Shown here one piece after another: positions 33,794-42,880 of a stretch of DNA of 64,000 nucleotides. Numbering within the stretch: the first letter of the stretch is position 1; each line of letters starts with the position of its first letter. Source of the stretch: Modicisalibacter sp033446685 (GTDB lineage Bacteria; Pseudomonadota; Gammaproteobacteria; Pseudomonadales; Halomonadaceae); assembly GCF_033446685.1 (NCBI RefSeq), contig NZ_JAWQLY010000016.1, forward strand, positions 3,826 through 67,825, written 5' to 3'. Under the pieces are notes generated by a model. The model ran no database searches. It saw nothing but the letters and a program-made list of their open reading frames with translations, and was not told the origin of the DNA. Position numbers and translations under genes: made by a program.

Positions 33794-33824
33794 TCGGGTT
33801 CGAACTGATGCGAGGAAGTGTTAC

Positions 33825-34451
33825 ATGGGTGTAGTGGCCAAGCGGTCGTCGATGACCTTCTATTCCGGCAGCGATGATCATTACAGCCATCGCGTACGTA
33901 TCGTGCTGGCGGAGAAAGGGGTCGCCGTGGACGTTATCGAAGTCGGCGACGAAAACCGCCCCGATGAACTGGCGGACCTCAACCCTTACAACAGCGTGCC
34001 GACGCTCCTGGATCGCGACTTGGTACTCTATGAATCCAAGGTGATGATGGAGTATCTCGACGAGCGGTTTCCGCATCCGCCGCTCCTGCCGGTGTATCCG
34101 GTGGCGCGCGCCCAGAGCCGCCTGTGGATGCATCGCATCGAGCGGGAGTGGTGCCCGTTGGTCGAGGAGATCCTCTCGGGCAGCAAGAAGGACGCGGAGC
34201 GCGCCCGCAAGGAGTTGCGCGAGAGCCTGGTGGGCATTTCGCCGATCTTCGAGGACATGACCTTCTTCATGAGCGAGGAGTTCTCGTTGGTCGATTGCTG
34301 CCTCGCGCCGCTGTTGTGGCGGCTGCCCGCACTCAACATCGAGTTGCCGGAAAGGCAGGTCAAGCCACTGATCGGTTACATGGAACGCCTGTTTGCACGT
34401 GACGCGTTCAAGGCCTCGCTGACGGAAACCGAGCGCGAGATGCGCACCTGA
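33825..34451 (+). CDS. sspA: Stringent starvation protein A
   Basis: RNA polymerase-associated protein with a glutathione S-transferase fold, a regulator of stationary-phase and virulence genes. The 208-residue protein starts at 33825 after GAGGAAG. N-terminal thioredoxin-like part: MTFYSGSDDHYSHRVRIVLA with NPYNSVPTLLDRDLVLYES. It lacks the usual catalytic GST residue. sspB follows after 60 nt. In Pseudomonas petABC lie between rpsI and sspA; here nothing does. Confidence 0.96.
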   Translation: MGVVAKRSSMTFYSGSDDHYSHRVRIVLAEKGVAVDVIEVGDENRPDELADLNPYNSVPTLLDRDLVLYESKVMMEYLDERFPHPPLLPVYPVARAQSRLWMHRIEREWCPLVEEILSGSKKDAERARKELRESLVGISPIFEDMTFFMSEEFSLVDCCLAPLLWRLPALNIELPERQVKPLIGYMERLFARDAFKASLTETEREMRT

Positions 34452-34511
34452 ATTCACCCGGTGTGGTCGCCTGTCTGGCGGCCACATCCCTTTTCATCGA
34501 GGGGTATGCGC

Positions 34512-35012
34512 ATGTTGTCCAGCCGTCCCTATCTAGCCCGGGCGCTCTACGAATGGTTGTTGGATAACGACCACACGCCCTACATCGTCGTCGACGCCGA
34601 AGGCGCCGGCGTCCAGGTTCCCGAGCAATTCGTCCAGAACGGGCAGATCGTCCTCAACATCGCGCCCGGCGCGGTCCGCGAATTGCACATGGCCAACGAC
34701 GCGGTCACTTTCAACGCGCGTTTTGGCGGCCATCCGATGCAAGTGATCGTGCCCAGCGAGTCGCTGATCGCCATCTATGCCCGCGAGAACGGCGTCGGTA
34801 TGGTGTTCGGCCATGAGCCGGTGATGCCGGGGCATGACGCGCAGGCGGCGGGAAGCGCTGCGCAGGACGATGAGCAACGCCCGAATCTCGAAAGCGTCGA
34901 CGGCAAGTCCGATGCGGCCGAAGGCGAACAATCGCCGGAGGATGGCGAGAGTCAGGTGCAGAACAAGGCACAGAAGAAAAAGGGTCGGCCGTCGTTGCGC
35001 GTCATTAAGTAA
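34512..35012 (+). CDS. sspB: ClpXP adaptor SspB
   Basis: Adaptor that tethers ssrA-tagged proteins to ClpXP. 166 residues from the ATG at 34512, chosen because GAGGGG (34499-34504) is 7 nt upstream; an ATG at 34506 is too close. Substrate-binding domain SSRPYLARALYEWLLDNDHTPYIVVDA up to about residue 110 (given here as SSRPYLARALYEWLL and DNDHTPYIVVDA), an acidic low-complexity linker and the C-terminal ClpX-binding tail RPSLRVIK. Confidence 0.96.
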   Translation: MLSSRPYLARALYEWLLDNDHTPYIVVDAEGAGVQVPEQFVQNGQIVLNIAPGAVRELHMANDAVTFNARFGGHPMQVIVPSESLIAIYARENGVGMVFGHEPVMPGHDAQAAGSAAQDDEQRPNLESVDGKSDAAEGEQSPEDGESQVQNKAQKKKGRPSLRVIK

Positions 35013-35035
35013 CGGCTCGGGCGTGACGAGACATG

Positions 35036-35066
35036 AAAAAGGGGTGGCCAATGGCCACCCCTTTTT
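35036..35066. terminator. Bidirectional terminator between sspB and dolP
   Basis: AAAAAGGGGTGGCC (35036-35049) and GGCCACCCCTTTTT (35053-35066) pair perfectly over 14 bp with a 3-nt loop. T tracts occur on both strands, fitting the convergent genes. Confidence 0.93.
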
Positions 35067-35102
35067 CGTCGACAGGGTCGATCGCCCGCTGCTTCGAGCG
35101 TG

Positions 35103-35678
35103 TCAGTCGACGTACTCGAAGATCTTGACGATGCGCTGGACGCCATCGATACCCGAAACCACGTTGATTACACGCTGGGCCTCGTCGCGCGTCACCATCC
35201 CCATCAGATACAGGGTGGCATTCTCGGCGATCACCTCGAGGTGGCGGGTGTCGATATCCTCGTTGGCTGCCAACTGGGTCTGGGCGCTGGTTTCAAGCCA
35301 GTTATCCTTCATGCGCTGACCCAGTGGCAAGTTGGCCGCCACCGTCAGTTCGTTATGCACCTGGCGAACCTGGCGGGTGTCATGAGCGATCTGGCCTGCC
35401 AGCTCCTTGAGTTCCTGGCTGGGCACCTGACCGAACAGCAGGACGACACCGTTGTAACTGTTGATGCCGACCCGAGCATCTTCGAGGCGTGCATCGGTGT
35501 TCGCCATGGTGTCCTGGATCTTCGACTCGATGGTCTCGTCCTCGACCTTCATGCCCGCCGTGCGGGTACTGTAATCCTCTCCCTGAGGGGGCGGCGTCGC
35601 CACGCTATTGATGGCCGAGCAGCCGCCGAGGGCAACGAACATGGCCAGCAGGGCCGGGGTAAGTATGCGTCTTTTCAT
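35103..35678 (-). CDS. dolP: Outer-membrane BON-domain lipoprotein DolP (YraP)
   Basis: A 191-residue lipoprotein precursor with signal MKRRILTPALLAMFVALGGC, lipobox LGGC at residues 17-20, followed by two BON domains (about 45-110 and 120-190: VLLFGQVPSQELKELAG and LYLMGMVTRDEAQRVINVV). DolP supports outer-membrane integrity and BAM function at the division site in E. coli. An in-frame GTG at 35687 overlapping the diaA stop is an alternative start. Forms a unit with diaA. Confidence 0.92.
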   Translation of the reverse strand: MKRRILTPALLAMFVALGGCSAINSVATPPPQGEDYSTRTAGMKVEDETIESKIQDTMANTDARLEDARVGINSYNGVVLLFGQVPSQELKELAGQIAHDTRQVRQVHNELTVAANLPLGQRMKDNWLETSAQTQLAANEDIDTRHLEVIAENATLYLMGMVTRDEAQRVINVVSGIDGVQRIVKIFEYVD

Positions 35679-35683
35679 TTTGG

Positions 35684-36277
35684 TCACTCGCTACTGCCGA
35701 AAAGTTGTTCATCGATCAGATCGCACAGACAGTGGATGGCCAGCAGGTGGACCTCCTGTATCCGTGCGGTTGAGGTGGCGGGCACGCGGATCTCGCAATC
35801 GTCCTGGCCAAGCAGTGACGCCATGTCGCCACCGTCACGGCCGGTCAGCGCGACGACCGCCATATCACGATCGTGGGCGGCCTGGATCGCCTGCACCACA
35901 TTGGCCGAATTGCCGCTGGTCGAGATCGCCAGGAGGATATCGCCGGGCTGCCCCAGGGCGCGAATCTGCTTCGAGAAGACCTCGTTATAGCTGTAATCGT
36001 TGGCGATCGAGGTCAGCGTCGACGTGTCGGTGGTCAACGCGACCGCGGGGAGACTGGGGCGCTCGCGCTCGAATCGATTGAGCAGTTCCGAGGAAAAATG
36101 CTGGCTATCCCCGGCGCTACCCCCGTTGCCGCAGGCGAGAATCTTGCCTTCGTTGACCAGGCACTGAACCATCATCTGACTGGCGACCTCGATGAACGGA
36201 GGCAGTACCTCGCTGGCATAGGTCTTGGTGTCGATGCTGGCGTTGAAGTGGTCGAGAATGCGTGCTTGGAAGTCCAT
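35684..36277 (-). CDS. diaA: SIS-domain DnaA initiator-associating protein DiaA
   Basis: A 197-residue SIS-fold protein (E. coli DiaA is 196), paralogous to sedoheptulose-7-phosphate isomerase GmhA. It binds DnaA and promotes timely initiation at oriC in E. coli. Motifs: LACGNGGSAGDSQHFSSELL and LLAISTSGNSANVVQAI. The position beside dolP, yraN, lpoA and rsmI is that of diaA, which favours it over gmhA. Start MDFQARILDHF. Confidence 0.9.
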   Translation of the reverse strand: MDFQARILDHFNASIDTKTYASEVLPPFIEVASQMMVQCLVNEGKILACGNGGSAGDSQHFSSELLNRFERERPSLPAVALTTDTSTLTSIANDYSYNEVFSKQIRALGQPGDILLAISTSGNSANVVQAIQAAHDRDMAVVALTGRDGGDMASLLGQDDCEIRVPATSTARIQEVHLLAIHCLCDLIDEQLFGSSE

Positions 36278-36299
36278 GTTATCCAACGTTCGGTAGCGG

Positions 36300-36674
36300 T
36301 CAAAACGCGTCGAAGGCGGCGCGCACCCAGGTGTACTCCAGTTGCGGCGGAGTGCCGGTGACACCGACCACATCGAAGCGGCAGGGACATGATAGCCCGT
36401 TGCGCTGGAGATAAAAACGCGCAGCCATGATCACCCGGCGCTGCTTGCTGGCGGTCACCGTTTCCAGCGGGTGGCCATGGCGGGCATCGGCGCGATGACG
36501 CACCTCGACGAATACCAGCGTATCGCCCTCCTGCATGACCAGGTCGAGTTCGCCGCCTTTGGCGTGCTGGTTGCGATGGCGTGGCTGCAGGCCGCGTTCC
36601 TGCAACCACGCCTCAGCGGCGAGTTCGATGCGCGCGCCGCGGGCGCGGGCGTCGTTAGGGCGCGGGCTGGGCAT
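36300..36674 (-). CDS. yraN: UPF0102 protein YraN (putative endonuclease-like)
   Basis: A 124-residue protein of the YraN/UPF0102 family, which has a Holliday-junction resolvase-like nuclease fold; cellular role unproven. Nuclease-like residues lie in AKGGELDLVMQEGDTLVFVEV (E42, D44, E57 region) and K77 of TASKQRRV. The ATG lies within the end of lpoA (20-nt overlap), so translation is coupled. Confidence 0.9.
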   Translation of the reverse strand: MPSPRPNDARARGARIELAAEAWLQERGLQPRHRNQHAKGGELDLVMQEGDTLVFVEVRHRADARHGHPLETVTASKQRRVIMAARFYLQRNGLSCPCRFDVVGVTGTPPQLEYTWVRAAFDAF

Positions 36675-38469
36675 CGCCGCCTGCTGTCTCGCTGACCCCG
36701 CCCGCCGGTTCGGTGGGTTCGAGCACGGCCCGCTGAGTGCCGCGCAACGGCGGTTGCGGAACGCCGGCCTTGAACTGCGCCCAGGGCAGCACGCGCTCGA
36801 GCCGGCGGTCTGCGCCGGCATGCAGCGCGCCGGTGGCCCCGAAGTACTCGGTATTGGGGGCGACCCTGAGCAATGGCAGGCGACGCGCCAGCTCAAAGGC
36901 ATCGACACCCATCGCCTGGAGCTTGAGCAGCGCCGGGTCGGTGGTGTCATGCAGGGCCTGATAACTGTCGTAGTAGGGCAGCGCCTCGACCCCGCCGACA
37001 GCCGCCTCGGGGATCAGCCAGGGTATCTCGACGAACTGAACGCCGTTCAGGTCATGGTCGAGACGCGGCTGGGGCTCGCCCTCGTAAAGATGCGACGTGG
37101 CGTAGATCGGCAGGTCGCCGGCATTGAAATAATCGAGTGTCGGCGGTACCTGGCGAGCGAAGGGCGGCAGCGCGAGCAGGAACAGCATGTCCAATTGGCG
37201 GTTGGCCAGCGGACGCACCGCCTTGGAGGCCGAGCCCTCCGGGTCGTAATCGATCTGTGCCGCGAGCGTGCCGCCCTGGGACTGCCAGGCCTGGCGAAAG
37301 CTCTCGGCGACGCGTTGGCCCCAGGCATTGTCCGGTACCAGCATGCCGGCCCGCTGGTGGCCGTCGAGTGCCGCGCGATGGGCCGCTTGGCGGGCCTCGT
37401 CTTCGGCGGAAAGGCCGTATTGGAAAAGGTCATCGGCGCGGTTGCTGGGCGAGGTGCCGTAATTGAGGGCCAGGGTCGGCAATGGCACGCTGGGGCGTTG
37501 CTCGAGCTCCGTCACCGTATCCTTGCTCAGCGGGCCGAGTACCACCTGAGCACCGGCCAGGGTCGCCTGCGCATAAAGAGTCTCGATACTGGCACCGCTG
37601 GTGTCGTAGAAGGTCAGTTGCGGGGTCTGCTCGCCCTGGTCGAGCGCATTCATGTGGCGCGTCTCGATCCCCTTGCGTAGCGCCGCAGCGACATTCTCCA
37701 ACGGACCGCTTTCGGGCAGAAAGACGGCGATTCGGCGCACATCCTGGCCACGCAGCTCGCGCAGGGCTTGCAGGTCGGCAGGTAGCCGGCGGGCGGCGGG
37801 ATGATTGGGGTTCTGAGCGCGCCAGTCGTCGAGCATGGCGAACAGCCGGGCGATATCGCTGCCGTAACGACGCTGCAATCGGAGCAGATCGACCCAGCCG
37901 CGGGCGAGCTGGCTCTGCTGAGCGACTGCCTGGAGACTCGGGCCGCGTAGCCGTGTCAGCTGTCGCCAGATGTCGTCGTTGAGATCGAAGGGCGCCTGCG
38001 CTGCCTGAAGTGCGATCAAGGTGCTCGCCGCGGCCTGGGGGTCGCCCACCATGCCCTGGGCCAGGCCACGACGGTGGCGCAGCGTGAATTCGGCGTCGCG
38101 CGACAGGGGAACATTGCCGTTGAGCAACTCGGTAGCCTTCATGACGCTGCGGCCATCCTGCTGCTCGAGACCCAATTGCGAAAGCAACAAGGCCCACTGC
38201 ACGCGGGCTTCGCTGGGCAGGGCGGCGGCATCGATGCCGACAGCCACCTGCAGTGCCTGCGCGGTGTCGCCGCGGCGTGCTAGGATATCGGCGGCCTGCA
38301 GGCGAGTCTGGGCGGCCTGTGCGCCGCTCTGCTGCTCGGCCTGGCTCAGCAGCTCACCGGGTGCCTGTTGTCCGCGGATGCCTTCCATCGGCGAACGTTG
38401 GCTGGCGCAACCGGACATCACCAGGGCAACGAGACCGACACCGCACAGGCGTCGCAGCGATTTGTCCAT
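36655..38469 (-). CDS. lpoA: Penicillin-binding protein activator LpoA
   Basis: Outer-membrane lipoprotein that activates the PBP1A peptidoglycan synthase. A 604-residue protein with signal MDKSLRRLCGVGLVALVMSGC (lipobox Cys at residue 21), a TPR-like N-terminal half with Gln-rich helices and a C-terminal periplasmic-binding-fold half (IAVFLPESGPLENVA, then RAGMLVPDNAWGQRVAESF). Start at 38469 since upstream frame has no lipoprotein signal. Divergent from rsmI, the conserved lpoA/rsmI arrangement. Confidence 0.94.
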   Translation of the reverse strand: MDKSLRRLCGVGLVALVMSGCASQRSPMEGIRGQQAPGELLSQAEQQSGAQAAQTRLQAADILARRGDTAQALQVAVGIDAAALPSEARVQWALLLSQLGLEQQDGRSVMKATELLNGNVPLSRDAEFTLRHRRGLAQGMVGDPQAAASTLIALQAAQAPFDLNDDIWRQLTRLRGPSLQAVAQQSQLARGWVDLLRLQRRYGSDIARLFAMLDDWRAQNPNHPAARRLPADLQALRELRGQDVRRIAVFLPESGPLENVAAALRKGIETRHMNALDQGEQTPQLTFYDTSGASIETLYAQATLAGAQVVLGPLSKDTVTELEQRPSVPLPTLALNYGTSPSNRADDLFQYGLSAEDEARQAAHRAALDGHQRAGMLVPDNAWGQRVAESFRQAWQSQGGTLAAQIDYDPEGSASKAVRPLANRQLDMLFLLALPPFARQVPPTLDYFNAGDLPIYATSHLYEGEPQPRLDHDLNGVQFVEIPWLIPEAAVGGVEALPYYDSYQALHDTTDPALLKLQAMGVDAFELARRLPLLRVAPNTEYFGATGALHAGADRRLERVLPWAQFKAGVPQPPLRGTQRAVLEPTEPAGGVSETAGGDAQPAP

Positions 38470-38605
38470 ACGTTTCCATTCCTTGTTTCTGGCGGAGTCC
38501 GGCCATGGTCGGTTGAGCACCGGCGCCGCTTGTCTCAAGTCGCTTGCTTGTAGGACGCCATCCAGGCTGGCGGCCGTTTTGATCTTGACGTCCGGGTAAC
38601 GATAC

Positions 38606-39460
38606 ATGACCGAGTCTAACAGTGGCACATTGTACGTGGTGGCCACGCCGATTGGTAATCTCGATGACCTTGGCCTGCGGGCGCAGCGCACCCTGGCGGA
38701 TGTGGCGCTGATCGCCGCCGAGGATACGCGGCATACGGCGCGGCTGCTCAACCATCTGGGCATCGAGCGGCCCATGGTGTCGCTGCACGAGCACAACGAG
38801 GCGCAGCGCGTCGACCAGCTCGTCGCCCGGCTGGAGGCCGGCGAGGACGTGGCGCTGGTCAGCGATGCCGGCACCCCGTTGATCGCCGATCCCGGCTTCG
38901 TGCTGGTGCGCGCCTTGCGCGAGCGCGGCCACCGGGTGGTGCCGATTCCCGGGCCTTGTGCGCTGATCGCGGCGCTGTCGGCGGCGGGCCTGCCCACCGA
39001 TCGTTTCCTGTTCGCCGGCTTCCTGCCGGCCAAGGGCGGGCCGCGCCGGGCACGCATCGGCGAACTCGCCGAACGTGCTGAAACCTGGCTGTTCTATGAA
39101 TCGCCGCATCGTATCCATGCCACCTTGACGGACATGCGGGCGCTGCTCGGTGAGCGGCGCATCGTGATCGCGCGTGAGCTGACCAAGACCTTCGAGACCT
39201 ATCTGGACGGGAGCGCGGCGACGCTGCTCGAACGGCTCGACAGCGATCCCAACCAGGCGCGCGGCGAGTTCGTGGTGATGGTCGCCGGGGCGCCGCCGGC
39301 GGAGACCGAGGGCGCCTGGGTCGAGGGGGAGGCATTGCTGCGTACGCTGCTGGCCGAGGGGGTCGGCGTCAAGCAGGCCGCGGCGGTGGCGGCCGGGTTG
39401 CTGGGAGGTCGCAAGAAGGCCTGGTATGCCCAAGCGATGTCGCTGCAGGCCGACGGTTGA
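38606..39460 (+). CDS. rsmI: 16S rRNA 2'-O-ribose C1402 methyltransferase RsmI
   Basis: SAM-dependent methylase that modifies C1402 in the decoding centre; pairs functionally with RsmH, which is encoded just downstream. The 284-residue protein has LYVVATPIGNLDDLGLRAQ at the N-terminus, SDAGTPLIADPGFVLV and FVMVAGAPP-like strand (EFVVMVAGAPPAE). The stop codon lies inside the rnpB promoter. Confidence 0.96.
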   Translation: MTESNSGTLYVVATPIGNLDDLGLRAQRTLADVALIAAEDTRHTARLLNHLGIERPMVSLHEHNEAQRVDQLVARLEAGEDVALVSDAGTPLIADPGFVLVRALRERGHRVVPIPGPCALIAALSAAGLPTDRFLFAGFLPAKGGPRRARIGELAERAETWLFYESPHRIHATLTDMRALLGERRIVIARELTKTFETYLDGSAATLLERLDSDPNQARGEFVVMVAGAPPAETEGAWVEGEALLRTLLAEGVGVKQAAAVAAGLLGGRKKAWYAQAMSLQADG

Positions 39461-39485
39461 GGGGGTGGCGCCGCGCTGCTATTCT
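39457..39485 (+). promoter_or_regulatory. Promoter of rnpB
   Basis: TTGAGG (39457-39462), 17-nt spacer, TATTCT (39480-39485). Transcription would start about 39492-39495, where the RNA's paired 5' end begins. The -35 overlaps the rsmI stop codon. Confidence 0.6.
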
Positions 39486-39494
39486 TGCGCGCTT

Positions 39495-39850
<356 letters not shown>

Positions 39851-39885
39851 AATCCTAATTTCCCGTCACCGTCGTCGAGTCCTGC

Positions 39886-40836
39886 ATGTCGCAACGCGCC
39901 ACGTCTTCGCCCGCCTATCAGCATGCCAGCGTTCTACTCGATGGCGCGGTCGATCTGCTGATCAACGATCCCCATGCGTGCTATCTCGACGGTACCTTCG
40001 GCCGCGGCGGCCATTCGCGGGCGATTCTCGAGCGGCTGTCCGCCGATGGCCGGCTGCTGGCGATCGACCGCGATCCCGACGCCCTGGCGGCGGCGCGTGA
40101 AATCGACGACCCGCGGTTCTCGATCCATGCCGACACCTTCAGTCGACTGGCGGAAGTGGCCCGCGCCCAGGGCGTTCACGGGCAACTGGCCGGCATCCTG
40201 CTGGATGTCGGAGTGTCTTCACCGCAGCTCGACGATCCCGAGCGGGGCTTCAGCTTCCTGCGCGATGGGCCGCTGGACATGCGTATGGACCCGACCCGTG
40301 GCGAAAGCGCCGCCAGCTGGCTTGCACGCAGCAGCGAGAGCGAGATCGCCCGGGTCTTCAAGGTCTACGGCGAGGAGCGTTTTGCCAAGCGCCTGGCACG
40401 GGCGGTGATCGAGCGGCGCCGCGAAACGCCGATCACGCGCACCGTGGAGCTGGCCGAGCTGCTCAAGGCCGCGCATCCCGCCTGGGAGAAGGGCAAGCAT
40501 CCGGCGACCCGGGCCTTCCAGGCGCTGCGCATCCACCTCAATGCCGAACTCGATGAACTCGATGCCGCACTCGAGGCTGCACTCGATGCGCTCGCACCCG
40601 GTGGCCACCTGGTGGTGATCAGCTTCCACTCACTGGAGGATCGGCGGGTCAAACGCTTCATTCGCGATCAGGCGCGCGGCGATACGCACTTGCCGCGCGG
40701 CATGCCGATTCGTGATGATCAACTGCAACGCCGGCTCGAACCATTGGGCAAGGCCCGCCGGCCCGGCAGCCTTGAAGTCGAGGGAAATCCCCGTGCGCGC
40801 AGCGCGGTGATGCGGGCCGCGCGGAAAATCGCCTGA
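39886..40836 (+). CDS. rsmH: 16S rRNA N4-cytosine C1402 methyltransferase RsmH (MraW)
   Basis: Methylates N4 of C1402, the same base as RsmI. The 316-residue protein has HASVLLDGAVDLLI at the N-terminus, the SAM motif DGTFGRGGHSRAIL and GVSSPQLDDPERGFSF. First gene of the dcw cluster here; mraZ is missing upstream. The next gene, ftsL, starts 8 nt later. Confidence 0.97.
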   Translation: MSQRATSSPAYQHASVLLDGAVDLLINDPHACYLDGTFGRGGHSRAILERLSADGRLLAIDRDPDALAAAREIDDPRFSIHADTFSRLAEVARAQGVHGQLAGILLDVGVSSPQLDDPERGFSFLRDGPLDMRMDPTRGESAASWLARSSESEIARVFKVYGEERFAKRLARAVIERRRETPITRTVELAELLKAAHPAWEKGKHPATRAFQALRIHLNAELDELDAALEAALDALAPGGHLVVISFHSLEDRRVKRFIRDQARGDTHLPRGMPIRDDQLQRRLEPLGKARRPGSLEVEGNPRARSAVMRAARKIA

Positions 40837-40844
40837 GGAGACGC

Positions 40845-41168
40845 ATGGCACAGGGTCGCTCGAATACCTCGCCTTCCGTATGGGCACGGCTTGTTAAGCC
40901 CAGTTGGCGCTATTTCTTGATCGCCGGGTTGGTGGGCCTGGTCCTGGCCAGTGCGCTGGCGGTGATCGCCAGCGCGCACCTGACGCGCGTGCAGTACGCC
41001 CGGTTGCAGCATCTGGAAGCCGAGCAGAGTGAGATGCAGACCATCTGGGGACGGCTGTTGCTCGAGGAGAGCACCTGGTCGGCGCCATCGCGTATCGAAC
41101 GCCTGGCGGCCGAGCGGCTGGAGATGCGTGTGCCGACCCTCGAGCAGATCGAGATCATTCAGCCATGA
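40845..41168 (+). CDS. ftsL: Cell division protein FtsL
   Basis: A 107-residue bitopic protein: short cytoplasmic tail, membrane helix (about 26-46, FLIAGLVGLVLASALAVIA) and a periplasmic coiled coil (LQHLEAEQSEMQTIWGRLLL). FtsL forms the FtsQLB complex that activates FtsWI. ATGA overlap with ftsI. Confidence 0.93.
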   Translation: MAQGRSNTSPSVWARLVKPSWRYFLIAGLVGLVLASALAVIASAHLTRVQYARLQHLEAEQSEMQTIWGRLLLEESTWSAPSRIERLAAERLEMRVPTLEQIEIIQP

Positions 41169-42880
41169 GTCAGCGCTCCGGTAACCCCAACAACCCGACC
41201 CGGGCCGAGGTCGCCCCGCTGGGTAGCGGTCGTTTCCGCTTCATGCTGGTGGTGCTGGTAGTCGCCATGCTGGTGCTGATCGGGCGGATCGTCGACCTGC
41301 ATGTGCTCGATCGGATGTTTCTACAGGGCCAGGGCGATGCCCGCACCCTTCGGGTCGAGACCATCGACGCCCACCGCGGCATGATCAGCGATCGCCACGG
41401 CGATCCACTGGCGATATCGACGCCGGTGGTGACGCTGTGGGCCAACCCCCAGGAGCTGCCGAGCGACGATATCCAGCGCATGATGCTGGCGCGTGCCCTG
41501 GGCATCGAGCTCGACGACCTCAACGCGCGCATCGAGCGCTATGCCGATCATGAATTCATGTATCTGCGCCGTCGCATGACCCCGACCGAGGCGCAGAAGA
41601 TCACCGACCTGCACGTGCCCGGCGTCTACGTTCAGCATGAATACAAGCGCTACTACCCATCCGGCGAGGTCACCGCACAGCTGGTCGGCGTGACCAATGT
41701 CGACGATCGCGGCCAGGAGGGGCTCGAACTGGCCTATAACGGCTACCTGACCGGCACGCCCGGCAAGCGTCGCGTGCTCAAGGACCGCAAGGGGCGTCTG
41801 GTTCGTGACCTGCACCTGATCAAGGAGGCCAAGCCGGGCGGCGAGCTGACCCTGGCGATCGATCTGCGCCTGCAGTACATGGCCTATCGCGAGCTCAAGG
41901 CCGCCGTCGACGAACACAACGCCGACGGCGGCACCGTGGTGATGATGGATGCACGGACCGGTGAGATCCTGGCGATGGTCAACGCACCGTCCTACAACCC
42001 CAACAACCGGGCTGACCTCGATATCGAGGGACTGCGTAACCAGGCGGTCACCGATGCCTTCGAACCGGGTTCGGTGATGAAGCCGCTGGCGATGTCGGCG
42101 GCCCTGGAAAGCGATCAGTTCTCGCCGGACACGGTCATCGATACCTCGCCGGGTTATATGCGCGTCGACGAATACACGATCAACGACTTTCGCAACTACG
42201 GCAAGCTGGACATGGGCGGCATCCTGCTGCACTCATCGAACGTCGGCATGTCGCGGGTCGCGCTGCGGTTGCCCGAGGACGCTATCTGGCAGCGTTATCA
42301 CGAACTGGGGCTGGGACAGGCGCCGGAGACCGGCTTCCCGGGCGAGGCCACCGGCAGCCTGCCGACGCCCTACAACTGGTCCGACAGCAAGCGCGCGACG
42401 ATGGCCTATGGCTACGGGGTGGCGGTTTCCGCGTTGCAACTGGCCAGCGCCTACACGGCGATCGCCAATCAGGGGCGGCAACTATCTCCATCGCTGCTCA
42501 AGCTCAATGGTCAGGAGCCGAAGGGCAAGCCGGTGATCGAGCCGCAGGTCGCTAGCAACCTGCTGGGCATGATGGAAAAAATCGTCCAGCCCGGGGCCGG
42601 CGGCGCGCGAGGCATGGTTCCCGGCTATCGTGTCGCCGGCAAGACCGGCACCGTACGCAAGGTCGGCAGCACCGGCTACCAGACGACTGCCTATCGTTCC
42701 CTGTTCGCGGGCATCGCCCCGGTCTCCGACCCGCGTATCGTCACGGTGGTGATGATCGATAACGCCAAGGGTCAGGAGTATTACGGCGGCCTGGTCGCGG
42801 CGCCGGTGTTCAGCCGGGTGGTGGGCAAGGCGCTGCGCCTGCTCGACGTTTTGCCCGACAAGAAGGAGGCCCTCGAGTGA
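41165..42880 (+). CDS. ftsI: Septal peptidoglycan transpeptidase FtsI (PBP3)
   Basis: Class B penicillin-binding protein that crosslinks septal wall in partnership with FtsW. The 571 residues have a membrane helix (about 20-42), a pedestal domain (HRGMISDRHGDPLAIST) and the transpeptidase domain with S303-V-M-K306, S357-S-N359 and K493-T-G495. Overlaps ftsL and murE by 4 nt each. Confidence 0.97.
   Translation: MSQRSGNPNNPTRAEVAPLGSGRFRFMLVVLVVAMLVLIGRIVDLHVLDRMFLQGQGDARTLRVETIDAHRGMISDRHGDPLAISTPVVTLWANPQELPSDDIQRMMLARALGIELDDLNARIERYADHEFMYLRRRMTPTEAQKITDLHVPGVYVQHEYKRYYPSGEVTAQLVGVTNVDDRGQEGLELAYNGYLTGTPGKRRVLKDRKGRLVRDLHLIKEAKPGGELTLAIDLRLQYMAYRELKAAVDEHNADGGTVVMMDARTGEILAMVNAPSYNPNNRADLDIEGLRNQAVTDAFEPGSVMKPLAMSAALESDQFSPDTVIDTSPGYMRVDEYTINDFRNYGKLDMGGILLHSSNVGMSRVALRLPEDAIWQRYHELGLGQAPETGFPGEATGSLPTPYNWSDSKRATMAYGYGVAVSALQLASAYTAIANQGRQLSPSLLKLNGQEPKGKPVIEPQVASNLLGMMEKIVQPGAGGARGMVPGYRVAGKTGTVRKVGSTGYQTTAYRSLFAGIAPVSDPRIVTVVMIDNAKGQEYYGGLVAAPVFSRVVGKALRLLDVLPDKKEALE

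Noticed and set aside
36655..39057. 800-codon form of LpoA
   Set aside because: The lipoprotein signal begins at 38469; the upstream part is antisense to rsmI.
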